Source: Tanypteryx hageni (lineage: Eukaryota; Arthropoda; Insecta; Odonata; Petaluridae). Taken from it: a DNA stretch of 64,000 bases. Position numbers and translations under genes: made by a program. Shown piece after piece: positions 12,391-25,799 of this stretch (positions within the stretch are counted from its first letter, which is position 1; every line of letters starts with the position of its first letter). Location of the stretch: contig CM054118.1 in the NCBI GenBank assembly GCA_028673005.1, forward strand, positions 64,227,401 through 64,291,400, given 5' to 3'. A model generated the notes under the pieces. The model ran no database searches, was not told where the DNA came from, and saw nothing but the letters and a program-made list of their open reading frames with translations.

Positions 12391-12840
12391 GTAAAAAAGG
12401 AGGAGAGAAATGATGAAGGGAAAAAAGAGAAAAGTATATAAGGAGGTATAAGAAAGGATATAGGAATGTGCGGGAAACGAAAAATGATCAAATAAGCGAG
12501 GGGATATAAAAAAGAGGAGAAAGGGAGAGTTGAGGAAATAGAAGATAGGAAGGAGAGAATGGGAGGGAAAGAGAAGGGCAATGAGTTAGACAAGGAGAAG
12601 GACGACGAGGGAATGAGAGGAAAGGGGGAAATAATGATTAAGGGTGAGAGAGAGAGTATAAGAGGCAAGTAGTTAGGAGAGGTGGAGAAACAGGGATAGA
12701 GAATTGATGGAAGGAACAGGTGGCGAGGGAAGGAGAAGGAAAAAAGAGAGGAAGAGGGGATAGAAGGGGAGAGAGATGTGGAGTGACAGGAGTAGAGAGA
12801 GGGAGGAAGAGAGAGAGAGAGAAGGTCTCCCTAAGTTGGC
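12391..12840. repeat. Polypurine tract (plus strand A/G-rich)
   Basis: About 450 bp of nearly pure A/G with short GAGAGA runs. It produces long spurious Leu/Ser/Pro open frames on the minus strand. It is a candidate for triplex formation. Confidence 0.8.
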
Positions 12841-12899
12841 CTTCAATGAACCGTATTCCATTTTTTCTCATTCTAGTCTTTATGCTCCACATCTTTAAC

Positions 12900-15800
12900 A
12901 TCGAGTCCTCTTTTTAAAACAAATTTAATAGAAGTTTCAACGTCAAAGCTAAATGACAAAGCGCTTTCGTTTGTCAACTGATTCCCCTCTCGTTGGCCGA
13001 AGAAACCAAATTTACAATTTAATGAATGGCATAACCATAGGCGGAGGAACTTGAAATTATCTTCGCATGCGAATAACGAAGATATTATTTTTTACGTTTC
13101 TCATCGGAAATATACACGAATGCACAACATGCAAAGTTCCTCAAACGATGGGCATAACAACCGAAAGAAGACTAAGGGAACTCGAACTTACATTGTGATA
13201 TATTACTTTACAATGTAATAAGAATTTCATCCTAGGTCTTTTGGTTCAGCCACGATTTCAATGCTAGTGAGCGACAATTATAAGCAGTTTTTCATAATAA
13301 AAGCGTGATGAATTACAGAATCAAAGTAATTATCAAAGTTTATTTGTTTCATTAGATTTAAAATCGATCAAACGAAAAATAAAAGAGCTTAAAAGAAGTA
13401 TCTTTTAGCACTGGTTACGTTCAACTATTGACGAGCAGAAGTGCTGTACTTATTATGGGGAGTTTCGAGCGCTTTGACAATGAGGGGAAATACGGCGAGA
13501 AAATGTGTGTGATAAATTTATCTTTCGCCCGAGGATTAGAGAATGTCTGACATTCGGTGAACGGGATATTTAGGAGTGCAAATCCGTCACTCGGTATGCG
13601 GAAGTAAAAAATGCGAAATAAGAACAAATAGAGGCACACCCATATCACCATCTTCAGCCCGCAAGGCAAATTATAGGGAGACGCCCAAAAGAAAGAGAAA
13701 TCAATTGTTTAATGGAGAGAAGAGAAAGAGCGGCTTAAGCCAAGATTTTACCTTACGCAACGGCGGAACGAAGCATCGACTAATCTAAAACGAGGTCGAC
13801 GATCTCAAAGATTTTTTCAACATTCACCTCCTTAATAATTCAGAAAATGTCTTAACTTTAAATATGCACAACAAAGAATGCGATTTTCATGTTTTTCCTA
13901 TTATCACAATTTTAAAAAGTCACACTTTAATACCATCAGGGAGGCATTACTTCTGCATTTTCTTTTAGAAACTTCTCGTAAATTATCTGTGCAATAAGGT
14001 TTTATAACACAAACGGAGAATTTTCCTGAGAATATTAAGTTTTTCAATTGGTAAGGTTGAATTTTTAAGGTAAACAAATTTCTATCATCTTTGCTAAGTT
14101 AGCTCATAGTTATAATGCGAAACAATATTGGAGAGTTAAGTGAGTGAGCTTTATATATTACAAATTGCTTTATAAGAACCAACCCTGCCAAGTAAGAGTG
14201 TCACAAGTAACTCGAAATCCTTGAATTCGTGCGAATTGGCGACGACATATTGGTTGACGAATGTTGTAATTAGGCATTTAAAAAATTATAACCGGGAAAA
14301 AATGTTTTATTTACAAAAAGTTTCTCCGAGTCAAAGCGATATATAATAACATATTGAACGTTTTGTAAAATGCACGACATAAAATGAATAATTTGGCCGA
14401 GGCTGAAAAAGTTTTATAACTTCAAAATGAGCGTTCGATACGAGAAAATTACGTTTCGCTTGACTGAACAACGCATGAACTCGCGGAATCTGAAGACAGA
14501 AAAGACTGTAAATGGACTGTATACATCATCACATCCGTGTAATAACAGGAATCATCTGAGTTCAATTTTTTCCTACTGATTTTTAGTCGGGAAATTGAAC
14601 GACAATTTCCTTTCGGACATATTTTATCTTATATTCTCCTTCTACCAGATAAACGTTCTGGGAGGCTTGCCTTATTCTCCACCCACTATATTTATAATGT
14701 ACGTATTATGATACTATCTTTCATTCATTTAACCCTACTTTAACCCATCCACCAAACTCTTTTTTACATCTATCAACCTAACCGTCTCTAGTTCAATTCT
14801 TCTCTTCCTCTGCCTCATCACATTTTTTTCATTTTAGGTCTAATTTTTCACTCTTTATTTCACCTTTTAAAAATTTACTATAGTTTTTATTCCAGTTTTA
14901 AAGGTTTCTGCCTGCTCAAAGTGCTTATAAAACGAACGAAACAACGCCTGGAATCAGTATCGTTCCGACCTCCCGCCTGGAGTGACCTAGACCGAACAAT
15001 AGCATTCACTCGCTTCAACGCGCTATAAATAAAAAATAGAGGCAAACTAGCTTCCTTTAACGTCTTCAAATTCTTCAAAAGGCGAGGAAAAATCAGCGAG
15101 ATTTTGCAGACTGAGCAATTACGCAGGCCATGCAATCGAAAGCAAACACTTGTAAGTTTTGTAGTTCAAATAATATCTTCAGGGGTTGTACACAAATAAA
15201 CAAGCAGACTGTGGTCATTAACATAAGTAAAATTAGAGACTAAATAAAATTTTATGGCCATAGATATACAGCAAAGATCATTCCCTGCATGAATATGTCA
15301 ATTATATCGCTGTTCCACAATCTTCTTTTGTTCCAAGCGTAGTCCAAGGTCCTAAGATGGGCGATCTCCAGCTCCATCAACACGTATAGAAACGGTCGTG
15401 TACACTAGAATTTTCAGTCAAAGAAAAAATTGGTGGTTTTGCTTTCTAGCTCATCGGAGCATAAATTATGCGTTGCCGGAAAAATCTGGAATGGATGAAA
15501 AAAGCCTCTGTTACGAGATCCGCGAGGGGCAGCCCACAAAAAAACTCGACCAGTGGCCATCGAAGTGAGTCGGCAAGTTGCATGGAGTCCTTGAGTTTCG
15601 ATTTTCAATGTCCAAGAGGAGGTGGTGGACGGTGAGGCGGGAAGGAGGAGAGGAAGAAGAAAGGAGGAGAGGAAGGGGGAGGAAGCGAGACCTATCAACT
15701 GTCAGCCAGATCTCCTCGAAAAAATCTATTTTTAACCTCCACTCGATCGTAAATCATTTTCGTTGCGTGAATGCAGATCCAAAGGCGTCCAAATTTCGAG

Positions 15801-16764
15801 GGATGCGTTTTTTTTTAAACGAAGCAATCTCGAGATACAATGCTGAAAGCGAATGATTCCGACAGAAATAATGCTCTTATTGCCCGCACGGGGTAATCAA
15901 GTCAGCCACCGGGACACCAAGGACGAAAGGAAACAAACGACGGTGCAGGTGCGTGCTCTAATCGATAGATTCAATTACCAGCTCCTCTTTCTCTTTCGCG
16001 GCTAACGGTCTTTAACACACGAGGGTTTTCATTTCATGCTAATCGTGAACTAGTTGAAACATGGCTACTGTAGAAATCTCGTTGGCCGTGAGGCAAAGGT
16101 GATTAAAATATTGCCGAGTTGTAAAATTTTTAACTTTTTGCTGAAGTTTGTAATCGTCAATCTCATTATCCACTTTCTATTTTCGGCCGCTTATGGCCTC
16201 CGCTCCTTTATGTTTCGTATTCGTTTTTTCTTAACTAAAACTGTTTTATTCGTAGCTAACGCATTATGTATTCACTATTTTCCATTATATAAGAGAGAGA
16301 CATCGTGCATTTTTCATAAATCAAAAATCTTTTTTTGTTTTCCTATTCTCTAATATGTAAAGCTATTTGGCAGCCAGTCAGGCTTAATCGGAATCATTTT
16401 AATTTTTCATATTTCATTCGTTAATATTTCAACTCTGGATACATTATTATTAGGTAGATGTGATATGGAAATCACGCTATCTTCTTTATTTTGACGATAT
16501 TGACAGTGAATAATCAATATCCACCAAAATATCTAAATATTATCCTACGGAAATGGAAGAAAATTAAAGAAATGCTTTAAGGAGTTAAAGAAAATACGTG
16601 TCGGCCAAATTGATAAAAGAACACACACTGCGAAGTCTTCCATTAAGAGATAGCGTAAGGAAACATCCCAAACAATTCGTGGAGGTGTCCGAGAATGAGT
16701 GACATTAACAGAAAAATAAAAAGATATACAGGAGGGGTGTGAGGTATTTTGGCGCTCCGAGGGA
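12900..16764. other. Intergenic, no gene seen
   Basis: Nearly 4 kb without a recognisable coding segment or a repeat shared with the rest of the window. A/G-rich sequence occurs at about 15600-15690. Short open frames (for example 13576-13788, 15414-15698, 16054-16353) lack motifs and convincing splice borders. Confidence 0.5.
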
Positions 16765-17022
16765 GAATCCACTCCAGCGCCCTCTTGAGTAAAATTTGGA
16801 GTATATTTTAAACGTTTATGTTAATTTATTCATTGCCCCGTAAAAAAATACAATGAAAAAATTAAATGAACGCCATCGAGATTTCAGCATGCACCGAGAT
16901 ATAAATTCCTAGTCAGCATTTATTTACATGCAAGTAAAGTATTGATAGATATGAAAGCACCTCCCTAAGATTTGCGCCCTGAGCAGCCGATCAGCTCGCT
17001 GGTACCTCGGGGAGGCCCGGAT
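16765..17022 (-). mobile_element. Family C element, copy 1
   Basis: Read on the minus strand it begins with gagctgatcggctgctcagg and gggcgcaaat. It continues through aatttatat and atctcgatggcgttc, and ends with gaataaattaacat and gagggcgct. The same order occurs at 31946-32228 and 47569-47844. It is the most diverged of the three copies and has no coding capacity. Confidence 0.65.
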
Positions 17023-17714
17023 ACAATATTTACTCATGCAATTCAGTCAACACATTAAAATGGGATATTGAACCCAAAGTCTATTTCTTTTAAGAATTAA
17101 ATAAAATATGTACTACAAATACCAAACATTAGTGAAATACGCGTGACCCGAAATATTTCGAAATAATTACAAAAAAGACTAAGCAACTTTAAAAAGATCA
17201 ACAATAGTTTAAGTTTGCGGTGGGAAAAAATTGCAATATTTTATGATATTGCGAACCAAAATCTACACCAGACAACTGAAAATTATTTTGTAAACTATTT
17301 TGATGCGAAGAAAAATAATATTTAGAAGATAGGGATAAAAGGGCTGTAAGAAAATTTGAGGAATCATGTTTTTTTTACTTTAAATAAATTCTCTCTAAAA
17401 TAAAGAACGGTTTAATGGAACAAAAGTGAACCGACATTTCGAAGGCTGCCTTTTGATTCACATAATCGATTGAGAATACGATGTTATAATGCTGGAAATC
17501 GCATGAAATTTCCTTTTATCTCGAAAACTCGCGCGGTTTCATGCGAATTACTGAAAATACTAGGGAAATGTGGAGTCATGTGTCTTCTGACTCGATTCCT
17601 GGCATCTTTTTCTCGAAGGGAAATATCCTCCATTGCCACGTGTGCGTCATATGTCCTCAGCCTTTCGGCAGATCCAAGGCTATCGTTCAATACTTAATTC
17701 CTGCTACTTATCGC

Positions 17715-17835
17715 ACCTTTTTCGAATCCTGGTGAGTCGTATTTCCTTTAAACTGGTCCAACGTCGTCGGTGTCCTTATTCTTGTCTCTTCCGTAGCATT
17801 CGTCCTTCCAAAACCTCGCTTAGCATTCCCTTCTC
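17715..17835 (-). pseudogene. RTE-like LINE ORF tail fragment
   Basis: Minus-strand translation gives SEVLEGRMLRKRQE, a stop, GHRRR and, after a one-base shift, LDQFKGNTT. This parallels VLEGKLDGKRERGRKRF and LIDDLKGKES in the intact LINE at 52768-55188. The DNA also aligns with 10095-10185 (gcgaggtt(t)cggaaggacga and ttggaccagttta). It contains a stop and a frameshift, so it is dead. The minus-strand sequence beyond it (17484-17715) could be the 3' UTR of the same element, but I cannot confirm that. Confidence 0.65.
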
Positions 17836-17839
17836 CCCT

Positions 17840-19747
17840 TAAAGAATATACAACCCCACTCCTCCATTCTTTTCCTTCTTATATAATGTATGATGAGGCT
17901 TATTTCATCTCATAATGTATTCCACACATAGGTATCTACATTGCCTTACTCTATGACAAAGTAAACGTACTACTGTGTTTAATAATACGCGGGCTTGCTA
18001 TCCGTGGCCGTATGATAAGCGATCGATAAATGGGAATCAAATCCATTTCCTCTCGAGTCTTACTCAACGGAAGAGTGGAGGGCTCGTATTCAGGGACTTG
18101 GGTGTTATACTTGCGATCCGTGTTGACGGATAGAAGTACCAAGGAGATCGGATCTAGAACATGTGACGCAAAAAAAAAACTTTTAATGAGAATAGCAGAG
18201 TTTGATTACTGTGTAGTCGAACGGAAATATACATAGGAGAATTTCGCAAAAACATTTATGTGTGGCGCGGTGTTTAACACGATGTCTGTGGGCGTTAATC
18301 TTCCGAGAACGGGAAAATGTGCGCAGATGGGGAAGTTTTTTCGAGAGCCGAAGCAAAAGATGGTGTAGGTGAACCAAACAAAGAGAGGAAACCACGATGT
18401 TGATGGTGCGAAAGGAAGGGAATTAATTAGGTGGCCGGGATGTGCAGAGGAGGGGACTGGGAATGAGAGAATTATCTCGAGAGGAATTCGAAGATGCGTG
18501 CGTTGAGGAAAGAATGTTCGTTTCAAAGGAAAGCTGAAACGTCGTGAGGCAAAGTAAACAGCATAAAATTATTTGCAAGTAAACTTTTTTACAGCTGGCC
18601 TTTTGTGTGTGATGACATAAAATCCCGCGCGGGGTGTTTTCAAACCCTGGGATATTATTTGAACAAACGGTAATGGTTCTCAATTAAAACATTTATTAAT
18701 TATCAACTTGCTAACCTCGAAAGATAAATAAAGAAAATTATTATTATAAAATAGCGATTTTGGTCGTATACAATTTGGGAAATTTTAAAATCTTCTCGGA
18801 CATTCCTGCCAAAGTGTATTGCGTTAAGAATGTTCCCTATAAAATGAATTATTAATAAACGTACATTTTACAATCTTGAAATTTGGATATTTTATTAAAA
18901 TTTAACATCTTCGTGGCAGAGTTAAGCCGCCCCTTGCTTCCCCTTATAACCTTCAATTTTCGTTCTCGCTAAATCAGCTATTGACTTGCCTGTATTATTA
19001 GGTGAGCCTCGAACTACCATCGAAAAAACTCTTTTAGCGTAAGATAAGACGAAACGTTCGTCATCCCTACGTAATTATTATGACCTTGGATAGTAAAAAA
19101 AGTTTAGCAAGACATGAGCGTAGATTTTAATGATAGACTAACTCCGGCAGTAAACTTCACTGGAAGGCCTTCCTAAGACTAATAAAACCCAATAACAACT
19201 ACTGTAGGTAGTTAATGTTTGTTTATTAGTCTGTCTCACATAGTAGCTGTGGTCCTTGTGTTTCATACAATATTAATTTGATTGTAAATATATAATGTAG
19301 CGTAAATAGAATCCGAGTTACATTTCGATTACTCGACTAAATATAAAGTATCTTTATATGTACTAGCGAAAGAAACCTCCAAATTTTTAAGTTGATACTA
19401 AATTATTTATTGAAATTTTTACCTAATAAACAAATACATTATTGGAATTACCAGATAATTGAATTGTATATCGCTCTACAAGAAATATTCGTACAGTACT
19501 GTAGCGGGAGGGGGGTTAACGCCCAGGGCGTCGAAGTGAAGAGACACCAACTAGAGAATTGCGAGTCGATATTTCGCTATAAATATATTAATAAATATCA
19601 TTATTAAGTTATAATTTTTGTAAATATTATAACAATGTAATATTTCTCTAATTTTGGATAAAATTAAATAATTATTTTAAGGCGCTCTTTAATAGCCTTT
19701 CCTTAGCCTCCAAACGGGGCCGTCCTTAACATTTATGCAGTATTTCT
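17840..19747. other. Intergenic, no gene seen
   Basis: No motif-bearing open frame and no repeat shared with the rest of the window. Confidence 0.5.
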
Positions 19748-20495
19748 AGGCGTTCTTTAACAGCAAAGAGATAGTAGAAGAACGCATGTTTAATCTCCGA
19801 AACTATTGTACGGCTGTTCATAAAATTTGGTATTTAGAACTTTAGGCCATAGAAAATAAAAAAAATGATGTAAATGGTTTACATAGCCTAATCAGGAGTG
19901 TCACTTTAATGGGGACAAAAAATTAGCTTTCAGTCATATCTCGTAACATATTACTTATATAAAAAAAATTTTAAACAATTTTTATCGAAGGAGTAGACGT
20001 TATCAAGAAAATCCAACGAGAAAGTCGTAATTCACTTTGAGCAAAATTTTGTTTTTTAATTGTTGTCAACGAAAACAATCTTTGTAGCAACTGAAGTAAA
20101 CCAAATCTACTATAAATACGTTCATTTTCCTTTCGTGCGCCGACAGCAAATAGTAAATGATAGGATATGGATTATCCACGATGAAGAAATGAATTTAAAT
20201 ACGTTTATTTTCCTTACGTATACATACAGCTTTTGTGAGTGAAAATAAATGGATAATTTACGTCGGATAAATGAATGTGAACGTAAAGATTACTACTGCT
20301 CATTTCAAGTGAGATATATTTTAATTAATTTTCGCTCGTTTTATTAATTAATCCTGATTATAAAATAAATCGGTAAATCACATATTAAATACTTCATTGA
20401 CGTCGATTCTTATTTATCGTTTTGCAGTGCTTAAAAATTATACTAAGCCATTAATATTTATATTTTTCTGACATGATATATAGTAAAGAACGACT
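19748..20495 (+). mobile_element. Family D element, copy 1
   Basis: It begins aggcgttctttaa and ends gtaaagaacgact; these ends are inverted repeats of each other at 11-12 of 13 positions. The body aligns in order with 40491-41300: 'tctccgaaactat', 'gtttacatagcct', a run near 'tatctcgtaa', then tgttgtcaacgaaaacaatc, and 'ggattatc.a.gatgaagaaat'. It carries no transposase and is therefore non-autonomous. The superfamily is not assigned because the target duplication is unclear. Confidence 0.75.
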
Positions 20496-20939
20496 TTGGA
20501 AACTGAGTACTCCGACATGGAGTACACCTTGACATTCTCGTTGTATTTGTTCAGATTTGGGAGGGTGTCCCTAGGGCTTGTTAGGGCGCTAGACTTCCTT
20601 GCTACGATGTTGTATCTCTATAAAAAGAATCGAAAAGAGTCATCGTCTGGCTGTAGAGATCGAGCACGACCTTGGAGCAGCCGAAAGGCGGAGGGCACGC
20701 GGACAAATGAATGGACGGTCTAGATAACAATAATCCCCTCTTCCGAGACGCAACCCCATTACACGATGGAACGACTTGAGATAGGCGTTCGCCACCCTTT
20801 GCTACACATCTCTGAAACCTTCGTTTACTCCCTATTGACGAGATGGACCTGAAACGCATGATCTCCACCCATCGAGTCTGGGAAACGAAAAATATTCACC
20901 ACCGGGATGAGAAATACGACGGACGAAATCCCGAAAATG

Positions 20940-21340
20940 ATTGATTCACACCGCGTAGGCGACGAATGGGCTGGAAAAAGAAACGGCGCCCGAATTCAAA
21001 ACGGTTCCCACGAGAAGCGCTCAGCCCCCACGGGCTGACGGCAGGGGGTCGCGTAGGCGGGGGCGTGGAGGGACGAAGGGGGAGGGGAGGGCCTTGCGCG
21101 CGTGGGCCCTCGAAAGAGCGTCCTTCGGTCGCTAGGCAATCGGTGGGATCCGCTGCACACAGCGAGGCAAGGTTGGATGACAAGGTGCGCCCCGACGAGC
21201 ACCCACCGCCCCCCTTCCGTCACTTTCGCTTTCGTATGGGAGCAGCCAGCCTCATTCGCTACCTTCCTCCTATCCCCCTCCTCCTCTCTCTTTCTCCTCC
21301 TTCTTTCTCTCCTTTGAGTCATGCGGACGGCTCCTTAACC
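20940..21340. other. CpG-rich patch
   Basis: GC- and CpG-rich sequence in an otherwise AT-rich region, ending in a CT-rich tract. It could be a promoter or first-exon area of an unseen gene. Open frames on both strands are explained by composition. I see no TATA-initiator arrangement that fixes a start. Confidence 0.35.
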
Positions 21341-21364
21341 TTCATCAGATACGCGATTGGGTGA

Positions 21365-23758
21365 GGATATTTTTTTCGTCAATGGTTATGTTTTCGTGTC
21401 TTCGCTGTTCTCGACTACTTACTTACTCTAAACAATCGCTTATACTTTAGTTATATGCTCGCATATTGATTCGTCCATTATTTAAACAAGCCTGTTGATT
21501 TTACCCACGCTCGCGACGTGAAAATTCACATATCTCCATCCTCGCTGAGGAATAATATTTATTTTTTGTAGAAGTGTTTTTCAGAAACGATTAAGTTATA
21601 GACACAGATTTACAATGTTGTCGCTTTTACGGCTCTCCTCGCCATATAACGCGTCATTTTAGCGAGCCAAAATGTTTTTCCAAGCTATTAGTGACTTCTG
21701 TCGAATGTTTTCAGATGTCACAAACTGTCTAGAACTCAGTAATAGAGGAATAGCCAAGAAAAATAACATTTCTTAAGCTAATCTTCGAAAACTATAAATA
21801 GGTTCAGGTTAATACATTCCTCAAAAATAACGATTTGCATGCTATAAAAATAAGAGTTAGGCGCGTTTATACGCCATACCCATCCCACAAAAAATATAAA
21901 TTATTATATCGAACAATGCGGCACAGAAAATGGGAGAAGAAAAGCAACTCCAAATTATTATTAGATTCAAATACAGATAAATTCTGAGATTATGAAGACC
22001 TTCGATTTTTCGTAACACACTCGCGTAGAGGCAGGAAAAGAATTGCAATGCAATTTTTTGGATAACAGACCAGTAAATATCTGATTAGTTGGTAGGAAGG
22101 GAAAAATATATCTCGGGCGACCGCTCCCTTCACGAAACGAGCGACTCAAGGACTCTTTCACATTTCTAGTCGATCTCAAAGATACGGATACAAGAATGAA
22201 ACTCGGAAGGAGGCTTTTGCTCCGTAACGATTCTCCGAAATACGATCATGGCCGAGAAGTTGACTCGAAAATTTGTGTTCATTTTCAATATACACATACG
22301 CTGTCGTAAATCCTCCTGTATATCATGGTTGGCTAAAAAGGTATACAATTCAAGTTAATGTTATATAATATTAATTTCTGCAGATTATATTATCAAATAT
22401 TAATTTGTTATCATCACCAGCATATCTATATCTTTTTGTGGAATATACATGTACATACATACATATTCATGTATGAATGTGTTTGAATGATTCCGTCGCG
22501 CATTAGTTAACTTGATCCAGATAACAATTCAATATTTTATTAAAGGTAGCATAATTATTACGTACTAATCATGACACATAGGTATGTACAAATCTGAAAA
22601 TTAGGCGTTAGGAAACCTTCGTATAACATTTTCTAAATAGCTATACATTCACTCTAAATATACAAACTATATACAAAATTGTTTCGAAACAAGTGCGGAA
22701 AGTCTCTCCTTTCCAGAATAAGATTGATAGAAAGTTTGAAAACTGAAATAAAATATGAGTGCTTGCGGCTATTCGAACTCCACGTGACTATGGTAATGGA
22801 ATCAGCTGCTAGCGACATGCAGCTATCCCGTGTGTTTGTGCCAGCGCAAAAAACATAACGGGGATTTGACGACTTTACTGCATGAGAGAGAGTGAGAGAG
22901 AATAAGAGAGTGGAATGGAAGAATCAAAGTTGAAAGAGGATGGAGAGAAATAGAGAATATGCAGCTATTCCCCTTAGCCGCACTCTCCCTTTCCTCCACT
23001 GCTCCTCCCCTTTCCATTTCTCTCTCTCTCTCTTCCACTACCATTGCACGCGTCTCCCAAGTTTTCCGTTGGAAATCTTTTGAACGGCATTCTTTGCAGA
23101 AAAATCTCGGATGCGTGGCTTTCAGCCTATATGACGTCGTTTTAAAACAACAGAGGGAAAGAATAACATGCCATCACGTGGGAATAAGTAGCATTCCGAC
23201 GCGTTTCGAAGTATAAATTGCTTGTTCAGAGATGCCTGTTAGGATTTTCTAACAAACTGATATTAAGTTGGAGTTTTGGTACGGATATTATCTATTCCCA
23301 AAAGAGGAAAATACGTGAAAATTTTATCAATCGTCCGAGCGTTGAAAGAAACATTTAATGTCAATCGAGTTCGTTTTAGATCTATCAATCAACCCTGCTC
23401 CTTAGAAAACTGTGACACTGTGTGATATGATTGAACGCCATCTTTTATTTATCCTCTCTTCACCATTCTCTTTCTCATAGGTCAGTAAACCGACCGGTGC
23501 TTACTCTCTTCATGACTACATTATACTACGCCTATATTGAGCAAAATATTAATCAGTTCCATCTCTTCTTATTCGGGAATAACTTTTCAATACCAGATAA
23601 CTCATTCTGAGTTAATTATTTTCATATGATTCAATACGTATATAATAATACTTTTTCTATAGTTTTTATAAGAAAATGTTCATATCCTTCTTTAGAGCCA
23701 ACCGTCTTAATTCTTTTACTTGGGAGTTCCACTTCGCTTACAGCTACTGCACATTTTT
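21365..23758. other. Intergenic, no gene seen
   Basis: AT-rich. (GA)n-like tracts occur near 22883-22915 and CT runs near 23020-23035. No element borders were recognised. Confidence 0.5.
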
Positions 23759-25410
23759 AGCTTACTTTCCAGAGTGGGAATAGGCTTTGTCGTTGTGTCT
23801 GTCTGTCCGTCTGCCTGTCTGCCCCCCCTTTTGAACCAAGACACCGAGTTTCATAACACTTGGTGGAAATCCCTTGCTACTGGGGCCGAGCTTCCGAGGA
23901 TGGTTTTTGTTGCAAACATTGAAAGTCCCGGGTTCGATTCCAGAAACTATCATTCCCATTTAATTTACATGAGAAATCTGATTTCCATCGTGCAGGATAA
24001 TTTTCTTTTGCATATAAAAATACCTTATAAGTGTAATATCGGAGCGGGATTTGTACTATTCTCTAAGGAAAGAAATGAAGATTCTAATTTTTATCGTAGA
24101 ATTTGACTTCGCTATAGATCGCATTTCTTCGAATTCCCTTAATTACAGGCGTTTTTAGTGCTTTTCGTCATTGCTGAAGAGCACTATTATCTCCGTGATG
24201 TCTGTCCGTCCGTCTGTACGCATATATCAGGGAAGAATTAGCTCTACCGATTTCAACCAAATTTGGTACAAACAATACTCACATAAATTAATGACCGAAA
24301 TGGCATATTTGGACCGGATCCATTCAGCAGGGGTGCCACAATTACAAAGTTTAACTTTTCGGTAATTATGAATTTGGAAGGAATTGGCTCAACCGATTTC
24401 AACAAAATTTTGTATGGAGGAGGTGTGCAACATCAATATGTTTGTGTAGATAATAATGGAATTAAAAAAAGTTCTTCTTAGACGTGTCTGTGTTTAACTA
24501 TCGACATCAATTTTAACCAAATTTAATACTAATAATATACACATATATACTAAAACATAATTGCATATTTGGATCGCATCAACCAAACAGTGGTGCCACA
24601 ATTACAAATTTAACTTTTTCAGTAACAATGGGTTTGGAGAGAATTGGCCATACGGATTTCAACTAAGTTACGCATATAAGGTTAGTACACTATATCATTA
24701 TGAAATCAAGATGTTTAAAGCGGAGCTAAAGAGTAGGGCTACCACAATAAAAAGTTAAATAATATTTTTTAAATCGCATTTCTAGAGGTCTGACCTCATG
24801 TACTTTAACCAAATGTAATATATTTAATCTTCATATAAATAGATAACCAAAATAGCATATTTCAACCTGGTCGACTAAACAGGGTTACCACAATATCAAG
24901 ATTAGAATTTTCCTGTAACTATGAATTTGAAAGGTATAGGCTAAACCGATTTAAAAAAAAATTCGCTTGTAGGACGAGTATAGAATGGGAAAACGAAATA
25001 AACATTTATATAACGGATCTAAAAAGCAGAGCTACCACAATATAAGGAAAAATAATTTTCTGATTTCAAAGCAAATACATTAGTATACGATTAGGGGAAA
25101 CCCGTGTACATCCCTATTTGTTGAATTTTTTATCACTCATTATGTGAGTGTTGCCATTGCAACGACTATTGTTGGACTCGTATTCGGTATGGTCTAGTGT
25201 AATACATACACGCGTTATTTTTCCCACACAAATACGCGTGATCAATTTTGTTTTCCGTTCGAATGTATTTGTAATATTTTATAACGCTAAATTACGAAAT
25301 TTGGGAACGCAAGGAGAAACTCATCCGCGGTGATTTGAAAGCCATTAATGCCAATATAAGTATTAAACAAGTAATTATATATATAGAAAGTAGGCATCAT
25401 AAGTTCTGTT
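23759..25410 (-). mobile_element. Family A element, longest copy
   Basis: Read on the minus strand there are three parts. (1) A 5' part (about 25410-25085) contains the palindromic X-box-like gttgcaatggcaac (25150-25163). (2) A tandem array follows (25080-24230). (3) A 3' part (24110-23759) carries a tRNA B-box-like cgaacccggg, then a cagacagac-type run, and ends in a hairpin (23759-23786) followed by ctaa. Parts 1 and 3 align collinearly with 62280-63252, which lacks the array. No protein is encoded. A terminal hairpin followed by CTRR is a Helitron-like feature, but no RepHel or TC start was identified, so the class is left open. Confidence 0.75.
24230..25080 (-). repeat. Dimeric tandem array, about 146-147 bp period
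   Basis: The anchor ccaca starts at 24336, 24596, 24742, 24888 and 25035. Spacings are 260, 146, 146 and 147. Two unit types alternate. The 'a' type has gcatatttgga before the anchor and a taac-tatgaatttgga block after it. The 'b' type has 'cggagctaaagagtagggct' before it. Same-type units are 292-293 bp apart. The 260 gap is an a-to-a step with about 32 bp lost, including the b anchor. The same dimer occurs inverted at 55640-56035. Confidence 0.85.
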
Positions 25411-25799
25411 CCGTCACCTTGTTTTAATTTGTCTTTACGTTAACTTCGAATTTTCAATCAATAAAAATCGTAACTCTGTAACTGGAATACTACTTTCCCA
25501 AAACAAAAATTTAAATCATCCTTAAATATATCTCCTTTTATTATTTGGCATTTAAAACTCTTTAACTATATGCCGTGAGTGTAATTTAATCGAAAGCTTA
25601 AAACTAATGCGCCGCATCGTTACATTCTATGAAATAGTATACAAACTCAGCAACGGAAGGCATCAGGAAGAGAAGTGAAATCCGAAATGGATTTCCCAAA
25701 TGGAACCGCCGCGATTTTTCCTCCCACCCGCCCATTCCTCTCTCGTGGGTTCGACCATGGTCGCAACCTCGATAAAGTAGACCACACCCAGCCACTCAC

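Noticed and set aside
20496..20723. 75-codon plus-strand frame with hydrophobic stretch
   Set aside because: Protein-like for a short part, but no motif, no clear splice borders, and it starts at the edge of family D.
23925..23945. tRNA-type B box cgggttcgattcc as a tRNA gene
   Set aside because: No A box or cloverleaf around it; it is a conserved part of repeat family A.
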